Below, in pieces: positions 38,123-46,295 of a stretch of 64,000 nucleotides of DNA (within the stretch, counting starts at the first letter, position 1; the number at the start of each line of letters is the position of its first letter). The notes beneath the pieces were generated by a model. That model made no database searches, was not told the origin of the DNA, and saw only the letters and a list, made by a program, of their open reading frames with translations. The stretch covers positions 4,038,501 to 4,102,500 of the forward strand of contig NZ_CP015093.1 in assembly GCF_001975705.1 (NCBI RefSeq), in the 5' to 3' direction. A program made the position numbers and the translations under genes. This stretch comes from Salipiger abyssi. Its GTDB lineage: Bacteria > Pseudomonadota > Alphaproteobacteria > Rhodobacterales > Rhodobacteraceae.

Positions 38123-39622
38123 TCACACCACGGCGAGATGGGTACTGGCGCGCAACGCCTCCATCGGCCAGGGCGCGTGGCGCCCGTCGCGGTGGAAGGT
38201 GGCATGGCCCTGCCCCTGGCCGCTCGGGTTGACGGCGATGCTCACCGGGGCCCCGTTGAAATCGGTGAAACCGAGCGCGGCGCTCTGTCCCAGCATTTCC
38301 AGCCGCTCGCGCAGCACATGGCAGGCCAGCGCCTCGCCGAGGCGCAGATCGAGATAGTTCTCGGCCTGGAAATAGCCCCCTGCCACCGAACGGGCCAGCG
38401 CGATATCTGCGGCGAGCCGGTCGGCCTCAGTGCCGATATCGACGCCGCTGCCGTCGCTGCCGACCATGCGCAGCCGGGCATGACGGCGGGTGTCGAACAG
38501 CGCCTTGAGCAGCGTCGAAAGCGCGCCTGCGATCACCGCCTGGGCGGCGTAGTCGGCACGATGCAGCGGCACGCTGCTCTTCAGCGGCGGCACCAGCAGC
38601 ATCGGCACCCTGCCCGCGTCACGCCCGAAGGCACGGTTCATCCGATCGACCCAGTGCAAAAGGTTCGGCGCCTTGCCCGAGAGTTCCTCGGCGCAGCCGC
38701 GCAGCACACTCGGCTCGCCGGCCATGGGATCTTCCTGCTGCAACAGCGCCGTCAGCCGCGCCGCGAACACGCCCGGGCGGCTCAGCCGGTTGGTACGCCC
38801 ATGCGCGCGCATAGCGGCGTCAAAGGCACGGTCGGCGGTTTCCGCCATCAGCGACAGGATGTTCTGCGCCGAGACCGGTGCCGCCTCGCCGGCAGCTTGC
38901 AGACCGGGGTCGAATTTCACACCCCGCGCCAGCAGCCGCAGCACCGCGTTGTAATAGATCCGGCAGGGGTGGCTCTGCTGCACCCGCGCCACCAGCTCGC
39001 GCGGCGTCGCCAGGCCCGGCGTGATCTCGTCGCCCCGGCCCGGCAGCGCCAGCGCGGCGCCGGAAAACCGCTCGATCCAGTCGAGCCAGCGCGACATCGG
39101 CGCATCGGGAGCGGGCGGCTCGGAGGGTTCGAGCTCGACCTCTCCGTCGCGGTCGGTGTGGTGAAAGGCCGAAAGCCGCAGCGCCTCGCCATTGTGCCCG
39201 ACGACGCCGCGAAACAGCGAGCGCAAGGTCAGCTGACCATCGCCGTTGCGCCGCAGACCCCGGCGATGGTCAGCCTCGCCGCAGACGGTCCGGGAGCTGA
39301 AGACCGTCTCGACCGGGCCCGGAACAGGCAGCGCCTGCTCGTCGAACCATGTCAGGCTGCGCAGCTCGCAAAGCAGCTCGTGCAGCGTGAAATGCGTCGT
39401 GCCGTCGATCCAGATGCGGCAATGGGGATCCTGCATCACCGAGAACGGCAGATCACGCACCAGCGACAGCGCATAGAGTTCGGCCATTTCGGCGGCGAGC
39501 TCGGCCGGCCCCATCTCGGGCGGCGGTGGCAGTTGCAGGCTCATCGTGGGCGGCGTACCCGGTTCACGGCCACCTTCTATCACACGAAACCCTGTACGGG
39601 CGCTATCGGTCCGGACGGTCAT
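38123..39622 (-). CDS. large cytoplasmic protein of unknown function, SARP-cluster member
   Basis: A 499-residue protein without signal peptide or membrane segment and with no domain I recognise. Notable segments are VMQDPHCRIWIDGTTHFTL, SFRGVVGH-like Arg/His-rich stretches, LLHWVDRMNRAFGRDAG and a Gln/Gly-rich C-terminus (NPSGQGQGHATFH). It is divergent from a subtilisin-like protease, and the shared promoter region carries two pairs of heptamer direct repeats. Context suggests it belongs with the protease and the haloperoxidase-like gene. A peroxidase-related role is only a guess. Confidence 0.65.
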   Translation of the reverse strand: MTVRTDSARTGFRVIEGGREPGTPPTMSLQLPPPPEMGPAELAAEMAELYALSLVRDLPFSVMQDPHCRIWIDGTTHFTLHELLCELRSLTWFDEQALPVPGPVETVFSSRTVCGEADHRRGLRRNGDGQLTLRSLFRGVVGHNGEALRLSAFHHTDRDGEVELEPSEPPAPDAPMSRWLDWIERFSGAALALPGRGDEITPGLATPRELVARVQQSHPCRIYYNAVLRLLARGVKFDPGLQAAGEAAPVSAQNILSLMAETADRAFDAAMRAHGRTNRLSRPGVFAARLTALLQQEDPMAGEPSVLRGCAEELSGKAPNLLHWVDRMNRAFGRDAGRVPMLLVPPLKSSVPLHRADYAAQAVIAGALSTLLKALFDTRRHARLRMVGSDGSGVDIGTEADRLAADIALARSVAGGYFQAENYLDLRLGEALACHVLRERLEMLGQSAALGFTDFNGAPVSIAVNPSGQGQGHATFHRDGRHAPWPMEALRASTHLAVV

Positions 39623-39700
39623 GGTATGATCCCCTGTCGGTTTCGGCCTTGATCACGAACGCTCTGATTTACGGAACGTAAACGCAATGTGCCGACTCAG

Positions 39701-39718
39701 CGTGAACACACCGTGATT
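39701..39718. promoter_or_regulatory. SARP-type heptamer direct repeat, site A
   Basis: CGTGAAC (39701-39707) and CGTGATT (39712-39718) are separated by four bases, an 11-bp period. A third CGTAAAC lies two periods further (39734-39740). SARP regulators bind heptamer direct repeats with exactly this spacing. It lies 79 bp upstream of the unknown gene on the minus strand. Confidence 0.6.
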
Positions 39719-39787
39719 ACACCACGAAAACAGCGTAAACTTGGCCCTGATTTGGTAAGAAATGGCCCCCGACTGCAAGGGCAGGCG

Positions 39788-39805
39788 CGTGAATATTGCG
39801 CAAAT
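39788..39805. promoter_or_regulatory. SARP-type heptamer direct repeat, site B
   Basis: CGTGAAT (39788-39794) and CGCAAAT (39799-39805), again an 11-bp period, 82 bp before the protease start. A TTGACG that could be a -35 element follows at 39819-39824. Confidence 0.5.
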
Positions 39806-39886
39806 TCCGCGGGTTTTCTTGACGTAAAGGCCGGCTAAGGCTTTGCTTGGACCATATTTCATCCATGAATTCACGAGGAAACCGCG

Positions 39887-41923
39887 ATGCCCCTGACATG
39901 GAGCGATGCACAGAGCGCCGATTTTCGCGACCCCTATGTCGATTTTTCCTGGATGCTGCGGCAAAGGCGCCGGCCTGCGGTGGGCGATCACATCTATCAG
40001 CCGGTCTTTATCCGGCTCAAAGGCGCCAAGCCGCGCCCCGCACGCAAGGAGCTCTTGCGCCTGATCGACGACCCGACGGCGCCGCTGCTGATGGAACCGC
40101 ATGAGCGCGCCATCCTCGAAAGCCGCGCCGCCGGATCAGATCCCGATGCCGGGCTGCCGGACGAATACGCGCTCTATATCGCGCAGGGCACCGCCGCCGA
40201 TGCCTATGCCGCGCTGTTCGACACGCTCGACACCGGCACGCCCGTGGCGCTCGACCCGAGCGGCACACCCGAGGCGCCCGCGCCCACCGCCGCCGCCGCA
40301 CAGACCAGCGGCCAGGTGCAGCCCATCGTGGCGATCATCGACGACGGGCTCGCCTTTCTCAACGCGCGCTTCCGCAAGGACGGGCAGACACGGTTTCACG
40401 CGGTCTGGCTCCAGGCGCTGGAGCGCAGCGGCCCCGGCGCGAAATCCATGTATCTCGGCGAGGTCATGACCCGCGCCGAGATCGACGCGCTGCTCGCCAG
40501 AGGCACATCGCTGAACGAGCCGGCGGAATATGCGGCGGTGAACGCGCGGCTGGCGCGCCACGATGCGCGTCGCTCCACCGATCACGGTACCAGCCATGGC
40601 ACCCATGTGCTCGACCTCGCCGCCGGGGCTGATCCGCAGGATGCCGACGACCCAGCGCGCGACTGGCCGCTGATCGGCGTGCAACTGCCGCCACAGGCGG
40701 TTGCCGATACGTCGGGCACGCGGTTCGAGAGCTACATGGTGCAGGCGATGCGCTGGATCCTGCGCCAGGCGCAGCAGATCGACCCGCGCGCGCCGGTGAT
40801 CGTCAACCTGTCGATGGGCATGCTCGCCGGCCCCAAGGACGGCACTCGCTTTGCCGAATACCAGATCGCCCGCGAGGCGGCCTTCTGGGAAGAGGCCAAG
40901 GGCCAGCCGGTGCGCGTGGTCTGGTCCTTCGGCAACGACTACCGCAAGCGGCTGGTGGCGCGGTTCGACTATCCCGAGGCGCATCCCCGCAGCGCCACCG
41001 ACCGCAGCATCGAGTGGGTGGTACAGCCCGGCGACCAGACCGAGAGCTTTCTGGAGCTGCGCAGCGGCGCCGGCCAGCCGCTGGACGGGCTGCACCTGGC
41101 GCTCACCACCCCCGCCGGTCTGAGCTCGGGCTTTGCGCCCCTCGCCCCGGGCGAGAGCCGCAGCCTGACGCTCGGCTCCGAGGCGGTGGCGCGGATCTAT
41201 CACGTTCCCGACTACCGGCTCGACGACAATACCGTGCAGCGCGCCTATTACCTGATCGCGCTGGCCCCCACCGCCTCCTGCCATGGCGAGGCGCTGGCCC
41301 CCGCCGGTACCTGGCGGCTGGCCTGCCGGCACGTGGGCGGCGAGGCGCTGAGCCTGCATTTGCAGATCCAGCGCGACGACAGCCTCACCGGCTACCGCGC
41401 CAGGGCCCGGCAGAGCTATTTCGACAGCGCCGACGGCTATGGCTGGAACGACACCTATCTCGATCACAGCGCGCTGGAGGCCGATTGCGTCATCCGCCAC
41501 GAGGGCAGCCACAATGCGCTGGCCTCCTCGACGGCGCGGCAGGTGTTTCTGGTGGGCGCGGCGCGGCAGAGCCGCGAGACGGCGCAACTGCTGCCCGCCG
41601 ACTATACCGGCGAGGGTGCCGACTGGTCTGTACCCGGCCCCACCGCCGCCACCGTGGCCGACCGCAGCCGCATCCGCCCGGGCATGCAGGGCAGCGGCAC
41701 GCTGAGCGGCAGCACGCGGTTCCTCAACGGCACCAGCGCCGCCGCCGGGCGGCTGACCCGGGCGCTGGCGCTGTCGCACGCGCAGCTCACCGCCAATGCC
41801 AGCGGCCCGCATAGCGACGATTTCGACCGTTCCGTGCTGACGCTGTCGCAGGTGCCCGATGCGCAGACGCCCCGGCTCGGCGCCTATGTGGTCGGGACTG
41901 AAGAGACCGTCCTCGCGGTCTGA
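39887..41923 (+). CDS. subtilisin-like (S8) serine protease without signal peptide
   Basis: A 678-residue subtilase. The triad is visible: Asp152 (VAIIDDG), His237 (SHGTHV) and Ser617 (NGTSAAA), with an oxyanion Asn in SFGND. About 145 residues precede the catalytic domain and about 230 residues are inserted between the oxyanion Asn and the Ser block, including a beta-rich region. There is no signal peptide, so it is cytoplasmic or exported by a non-classical path. The start is the ATG at 39887 with GAGGA upstream. It is divergent from the unknown gene and likely under the SARP regulator at 43315. Confidence 0.85.
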   Translation: MPLTWSDAQSADFRDPYVDFSWMLRQRRRPAVGDHIYQPVFIRLKGAKPRPARKELLRLIDDPTAPLLMEPHERAILESRAAGSDPDAGLPDEYALYIAQGTAADAYAALFDTLDTGTPVALDPSGTPEAPAPTAAAAQTSGQVQPIVAIIDDGLAFLNARFRKDGQTRFHAVWLQALERSGPGAKSMYLGEVMTRAEIDALLARGTSLNEPAEYAAVNARLARHDARRSTDHGTSHGTHVLDLAAGADPQDADDPARDWPLIGVQLPPQAVADTSGTRFESYMVQAMRWILRQAQQIDPRAPVIVNLSMGMLAGPKDGTRFAEYQIAREAAFWEEAKGQPVRVVWSFGNDYRKRLVARFDYPEAHPRSATDRSIEWVVQPGDQTESFLELRSGAGQPLDGLHLALTTPAGLSSGFAPLAPGESRSLTLGSEAVARIYHVPDYRLDDNTVQRAYYLIALAPTASCHGEALAPAGTWRLACRHVGGEALSLHLQIQRDDSLTGYRARARQSYFDSADGYGWNDTYLDHSALEADCVIRHEGSHNALASSTARQVFLVGAARQSRETAQLLPADYTGEGADWSVPGPTAATVADRSRIRPGMQGSGTLSGSTRFLNGTSAAAGRLTRALALSHAQLTANASGPHSDDFDRSVLTLSQVPDAQTPRLGAYVVGTEETVLAV

Positions 41924-42019
41924 GGCTGAGGCCTTCAAGGAAAACGGCCGGGGCGTTTGCCCCGGCCCACTCGCACCACAAGGCCGGAAAGAGCCAGCCC
42001 CCACGCGTTAAACGCTCCT

Positions 42020-43117
42020 TCAGGCTTCGGTCTGCGCCTCCGCCCACATATCCTTCAGCCACTCGGGCACGACCGACGAGTCGATCTGCACGGTGGATTC
42101 GGTGATCTTGTCCTGCGCCGCAAGCTCGGCGCTCAGCAGCGACAGGTTGAAATCGCCCTCATAGAGATCGCCGCGATAGACCCGCGCCGTGGTCTCGGTC
42201 TTGCCGTCGAGCAGGTTGACCAGCGCCTCGGCCATGGTCACCCCCAGCACCGCGCCGGCCATGCTGTCGGTCGGGTAATGCACCCCGGCGACGGTGCGGT
42301 TGATCGCGATCCGCTCCGCATGGCGGTAAAGCTGGTTCTGCTGTTGCAGCGCCGCGCCCGGATCGAACGCCGCCCCCTCCGCATGATCGTAGAACAGTCG
42401 GCTGAGCAGCGTCGCGCCGGCAAAGCTCTCGGTGGCGTGGCCGCTGGGCCAGGCGCCGTGGCCCGGCGTCTGGATGATCGGCTGCACCTCATAGGCCAGC
42501 GTGATCGGGCGCGGCAGGTCGAAGCCCAGCTTCACCGGCATCTCGATCCGCGTGCAGAGCCGGAACACCGCCTGAAGCAGCGCCATGGTCCATTTCGTGG
42601 CGCCCGAGGACATATAGCTGACCCCGGCAAAGAAGGACTGGATATTGCTGGTCTCGACCCGGATCTCGGTCAGCCGGTCGAAGCGCAGATCGGCGGCGGC
42701 GCGCAGATGGGGGAGCTGGGTGGTCTTGACCAGCTCCAGCCCCGGGCGGTGCAGCGTCACCAGCGGCTGGTTCTGGAAACTCACCATGCCGGTGTCGTTG
42801 GCCGCCCCGCTGCTCTGGAACTCCACCGCAAAGAGGCTCTGGATCGCCTGATCCATCACCGCGCGGCGCGGCGTGATGTCCAGCCCCCTGACCGCCTGCC
42901 AGGAACTGCGCCCCTCGACCCGGCTTTCGCGACTGGGCAGCCCGTCCCAATAGCCGACGGTGCCGTCGCGGGCGCGGCCGAGCGCCGAGCTCAATGCCGA
43001 GGAGCCGCCGCCCCCTTCGTGACCCTCATGGCCCTCATGACCTTCATGCCCCTCATGGCCTTCGTGACCCTCGTGGCCCTCATGTCCCTCGTGACCTTCA
43101 TGTCCATAAATCGGCAT
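42020..43117 (-). CDS. vanadium haloperoxidase/PAP2-type phosphatase with ten HEG repeats
   Basis: A 365-residue protein. The catalytic PAP2/vanadium-haloperoxidase triad of motifs is present: K-X6-RP (KLGFDLPRP), PSGH (WPSGHATE) and R-X5-H (RTVAGVHYPTD). Residues 6-35 are ten tandem His-Glu-Gly units, a potential metal-binding tail, followed by a Gly-rich hinge. There is no signal peptide or membrane helix, which favours a soluble haloperoxidase over a membrane lipid phosphatase. The start is the ATG at 43117; a longer frame upstream is less likely. It is divergent from the SARP gene. Confidence 0.82.
   Translation of the reverse strand: MPIYGHEGHEGHEGHEGHEGHEGHEGHEGHEGHEGGGGSSALSSALGRARDGTVGYWDGLPSRESRVEGRSSWQAVRGLDITPRRAVMDQAIQSLFAVEFQSSGAANDTGMVSFQNQPLVTLHRPGLELVKTTQLPHLRAAADLRFDRLTEIRVETSNIQSFFAGVSYMSSGATKWTMALLQAVFRLCTRIEMPVKLGFDLPRPITLAYEVQPIIQTPGHGAWPSGHATESFAGATLLSRLFYDHAEGAAFDPGAALQQQNQLYRHAERIAINRTVAGVHYPTDSMAGAVLGVTMAEALVNLLDGKTETTARVYRGDLYEGDFNLSLLSAELAAQDKITESTVQIDSSVVPEWLKDMWAEAQTEA
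43013..43102. repeat. nine-base tandem repeat encoding (His-Glu-Gly)10
   Basis: Ten in-frame nine-base units with synonymous differences (CTCATG/TTCGTG forms), at the 5' end of the haloperoxidase-like gene. Copy number could vary without frameshift. Confidence 0.9.
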
Positions 43118-43227
43118 ATCGCACCTCCTCCCTCGGGAGCCAAATTCACAAAACAATCGCTTTCCTCAGGGTAAACTGGCAGAAAACACACGCAAGCGTC
43201 AAAGACTTGTCGGGTCGCTCGCGCGCG

Positions 43228-43245
43228 ATTCACGGAGTATTCACG
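43228..43245. promoter_or_regulatory. SARP-type heptamer direct repeat, site C
   Basis: ATTCACG-GAGT-ATTCACG: two identical heptamers with an 11-bp period, between the haloperoxidase-like gene and the SARP gene. The same heptamer is found in minus orientation in sites A and B (as CGTGAAC and CGTGAAT). This is the best example in the window. Confidence 0.65.
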
Positions 43246-43314
43246 ACAGTTGCCGCTACTGAGAGCCGGTGTTACCCTCACGTCATATCCGTGCCTCCTG
43301 AACAGGACCAAGCA

Positions 43315-44913
43315 ATGCGCGACAGCGCGCCTATGATCCGAATTTCGGTGCTCGGCCCGCTGCGTGTGCAGTCGGCGGAGGGGTTGTCGCTGACCCCGAA
43401 AGGCGCCAAAAACCAGGCGCTTCTGGCGCTGCTTGCGCTCAGCCCCGACATGTCCCGCCCGCGCCGCTGGCTGGAGGACAAGCTCTGGAGCCAGTTCGGT
43501 CCGGAACAGGCCAGCGCCAATCTGCGCCAGGCGCTGAGCAAGCTGCGCGGCAGCTTCGGCGCCCATGACGGCGTGCTTCTCGCCGACCGCAACTCCGTCG
43601 CGCTCGACCCCTCGCGCATCACCGTCGATCTGCGCGACGACGGGTTGCCCGGCGATCTGCGCACCGAGCTGCTGGAAGGGCTCGACGCGCGCGACCCGGA
43701 ATTCGAGGAATGGCTGCGCATGGAGCGCGCCGATCTCCAGACCCGGCTGTCGCGCGCGGCCCCGCAAGAGGCCAAGGGCATCCTGATCGCCTGCCGCTCC
43801 TCCGCCTCGGACGGCAACGGGCGGATCATGGGCGATGTGCTGGCCAACCAGATCGGCGAGAACATCGCCGAGCAGATCCGCGCCTGGCGACAGGCCAACG
43901 AGCCGGACCTGCCCGCGGATCTGCCGGTCAGCGACCTGTCGATCGGCTGCGATCTGGTACAGACCGATGACGGCCACAAGGTTTTCGTCAAGGGGCTGCA
44001 CATGCCGACCGGGCGCATCCTCTATTCCAAGCTGCAAAGCGTCGGGCGGCTCGACGACATCCTCGGTGCCGAGGACAGCATCGCCCGGCTGGTCTTCGAG
44101 GCCGCCGACTGCATCATCGGCAAGCTGCCGCAGGTGCTCGACAGCAGCCGCCCGGAAAGCCGCGCCACGGCGCTGTCGCGGCTCAGCATGTACCGGATGT
44201 TCAGCTTCGAGCGCGACGCGCTGCGCGAGGCCTATTCGCTGCTCAAGCAGGCGCATGAGCTCGACGGCAACGGCGTCTACCTCGCCTGGAGCAGCATGGT
44301 GCGGATGATCCAGCTCATGGAGCTGCTGGAGGACGACCGCGAGGCGCTGCGCGAGGAGGCCATCGCGCTGAACTACCGCGCCATCGAGGACAGCCAGGAC
44401 AATGCGCTGGTGCAGGCGCTGATCTCCAAGGTGCGCGGCACCGCGCAGCGCGACGCGGCGGGCGCCTATGAGCTGGCCGAGCGCGCGGTCGGGCGCAACG
44501 CCGCCTCTGCCTTTGCTTGGAAGTCGCTCGCCGAGGCGCATATGCTCAAGGGCGATGTGACCGCCGCCTTCGACGCCTCTGCCCGGGCGCGGGCCATCGC
44601 GCACAGCTCGCCCTTCCGGCAATGGTGGGACATGGGGCACTGCATCATCGCCATCGCCAGCAACCGCCCGCACGAGGCCATCGAGGCCGGCGAGGCAGCC
44701 GCCCGCGCGGCACCGCTCTCGCGCCCGGCGCACCGGCATCTCCTGGCGCTCTACGCGCTCGACGGGCAATTGGACAAGGCGCAGGACACGGCGGAAAAGC
44801 TGGCCAAGATCGAGCCGGGCTTTACCCTCGACCAGATCGTGAACGACGAAAGCTATCCGGTGCGGACGCTGCGCAACAAGGGGCTGCTGGAGCCGATCCG
44901 CGCCCTGCTCTGA
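43315..44913 (+). CDS. SARP/BTAD-type transcriptional regulator
   Basis: A 532-residue regulator. Residues about 7-100 form an OmpR-like winged helix of the SARP type (IRISVLGPLRV, DKLWSQFGPEQASANLRQALSKLR). A BTAD-like region follows, and the C-terminal half has TPR-like helices (ALNYRAIEDSQDNALVQAL, HRHLLALYALDGQLDKAQD). SARPs bind heptamer direct repeats; three such sites are found in the adjacent intergenic regions. The start is the ATG at 43315. There is no adenylate-cyclase domain, which many proteobacterial relatives have. It probably controls the protease and haloperoxidase genes and itself. Confidence 0.8.
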   Translation: MRDSAPMIRISVLGPLRVQSAEGLSLTPKGAKNQALLALLALSPDMSRPRRWLEDKLWSQFGPEQASANLRQALSKLRGSFGAHDGVLLADRNSVALDPSRITVDLRDDGLPGDLRTELLEGLDARDPEFEEWLRMERADLQTRLSRAAPQEAKGILIACRSSASDGNGRIMGDVLANQIGENIAEQIRAWRQANEPDLPADLPVSDLSIGCDLVQTDDGHKVFVKGLHMPTGRILYSKLQSVGRLDDILGAEDSIARLVFEAADCIIGKLPQVLDSSRPESRATALSRLSMYRMFSFERDALREAYSLLKQAHELDGNGVYLAWSSMVRMIQLMELLEDDREALREEAIALNYRAIEDSQDNALVQALISKVRGTAQRDAAGAYELAERAVGRNAASAFAWKSLAEAHMLKGDVTAAFDASARARAIAHSSPFRQWWDMGHCIIAIASNRPHEAIEAGEAAARAAPLSRPAHRHLLALYALDGQLDKAQDTAEKLAKIEPGFTLDQIVNDESYPVRTLRNKGLLEPIRALL

Positions 44914-44920
44914 GCCGCGC

Positions 44921-45436
44921 TCAGGAGGCGCGCTTGTCGGGGGTCTTGTCGGCGCTCTTGCCCGAGGAATCGAGCGCGCCGACGGTCAGCACCGGCGAGG
45001 CGTCGATATCGCGCGCATCCAGCATCGCGGCCACGCGCTCCAGCGAGGACAGCAGTTGCGCCTGCTCCCAGTCTTCCAGACGTTCGAATTCGCGGACGAA
45101 GCGCTGTTGCAGCGCGTCCGGCGCGCGTTCCAGCGTGCGCAGCCCGGCCTCGGTCAGCATCACATTGACCTGACGGCGGTCGGTCTCCGATTGCGCCCGG
45201 CGCACCATGCCGGTCTTGACGAGCTTGTCCACCAGACCGGTGATCGTCGCCTGACTCACCCCCATCTGCGTCGCCAGCGCCTTGGGCGTGGCGCTGCCGC
45301 CGCGCATCTGCACGATCTGCATCACGCGCAGTGTCGCGGGGGACACGCCGGCGGCGCTCGCCAGGTCCCTCTCATAGAGCTCCGTCGCTCGCAGAATGCG
45401 GCGCAAGGCAATCAAGCTGTCATCCGTTCGATCCAT
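44921..45436 (-). CDS. ectR: MarR-type ectoine operon regulator EctR
   Basis: A 171-residue MarR regulator, divergent from ectA. The winged-helix is clear (LRVMQIVQMRGGSATPKALATQMGVSQATITGLVDKL, wing SETDRRQVNVMLTEAG split by positions 60-105). Its place immediately upstream of ectABC-ask is that of EctR1, the salinity-dependent repressor described in methanotrophs and found in many ectoine producers. The C-terminal 25 residues are polar. Assignment to EctR rests mainly on position. Confidence 0.82.
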   Translation of the reverse strand: MDRTDDSLIALRRILRATELYERDLASAAGVSPATLRVMQIVQMRGGSATPKALATQMGVSQATITGLVDKLVKTGMVRRAQSETDRRQVNVMLTEAGLRTLERAPDALQQRFVREFERLEDWEQAQLLSSLERVAAMLDARDIDASPVLTVGALDSSGKSADKTPDKRAS

Positions 45437-45644
45437 CGGACCTCGGCCTCATCAGTGTTTTGGCGGATGGTCCTTAGTTGCACAGAACGGGAGAAACCTT
45501 CAACCACCTAAGCATCTCCCGCTTTTTCTTTACGCGACTAAGGATATACCATCGAAAAAACTTTTCAAGGCCTGCGATTTTTCCCTTTATTATCAGCACA
45601 TACCCGCGCAGATCGGCAAAAATCCGTTCAAAATGCTTTAGAGC

Positions 45645-45673
45645 TTGAAACTTTGACACGGCACCATTAGTTT
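45645..45673 (+). promoter_or_regulatory. candidate ectA promoter
   Basis: TTGAAA (45645-45650) and TTAGTT (45668-45673) are spaced by 17 bases, 32 bases before the ectA start. The intergenic region is AT-rich. TTAGT-like half-sites (45474-45478 and inverted at 45537-45541) may belong to an EctR site, but no clean palindrome is visible. Confidence 0.4.
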
Positions 45674-45705
45674 ATCCACCAAAGGAAAGAGAGGGACCAG
45701 ACCCG

Positions 45706-46242
45706 ATGCCGAAAGACAGCTTCACGCCCCGCAAGGACACGCTCGTGCTGCGCAAGCCCGAGTCGACCGATGGCGCCGCCATTTGGGAGCTCGTGCGCGC
45801 GTGCAAGCCACTCGACGAGAATTCCATGTACTGCAATCTCGTGCAGGCTGAGCATTTCCGCGACACTTGTGTCGTGGCCGAGTTGAATGGCGAGGTTGTC
45901 GGTTGGATTTCGGGTCACATGATCCCGAACCAGGAGGCCTTTTTTGTGTGGCAGGTCGCCGTCAGCGCCAAGGCGCGCGGACTGGGGCTTGGCCGCAAGA
46001 TGCTGACGCATCTCGTCAACCGCGACGAATGCGCAGAGGCCGAATGCCTCAAGACCACCATCACCGAGGATAACGACGCCTCCTGGGGGCTCTTCCGCAG
46101 CTTCGCCCGCTCTCTCGGCGGCGAGCTCACCGACGAGCCGCATTACGAAAAAGACGTGCATTTCGACGGGCACCACGACACCGAGCACATGGTGACCATC
46201 ACCCTGCCCCGCGAAGAGGCAGAGGTGCTGCGCGCGGCCTGA
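45706..46242 (+). CDS. ectA: L-2,4-diaminobutyrate acetyltransferase EctA
   Basis: A 178-residue GNAT acetyltransferase, second step of ectoine synthesis, acetylating diaminobutyrate at N-gamma. GNAT motifs are seen in LRKPESTDGAAIWELV, VAVSAKARGLGLGRKML (acetyl-CoA loop) and TITEDNDASWGLF. The length is standard. It is first in the ectABC-ask operon; GGAAAGAGAGGGA lies upstream of the ATG at 45706. Expression probably responds to osmotic stress through EctR. Confidence 0.97.
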   Translation: MPKDSFTPRKDTLVLRKPESTDGAAIWELVRACKPLDENSMYCNLVQAEHFRDTCVVAELNGEVVGWISGHMIPNQEAFFVWQVAVSAKARGLGLGRKMLTHLVNRDECAEAECLKTTITEDNDASWGLFRSFARSLGGELTDEPHYEKDVHFDGHHDTEHMVTITLPREEAEVLRAA

Positions 46243-46295
46243 GCCGCGCCCGCCCGTCATTCCCCGAACATCGAGAAGACGAAAGGACGTCTCCT

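Noticed and set aside
43013..43102. Tandem repeat considered as a CRISPR or promoter array
   Set aside because: Units are nine bases, contiguous and in frame, encoding His-Glu-Gly; there are no spacers.
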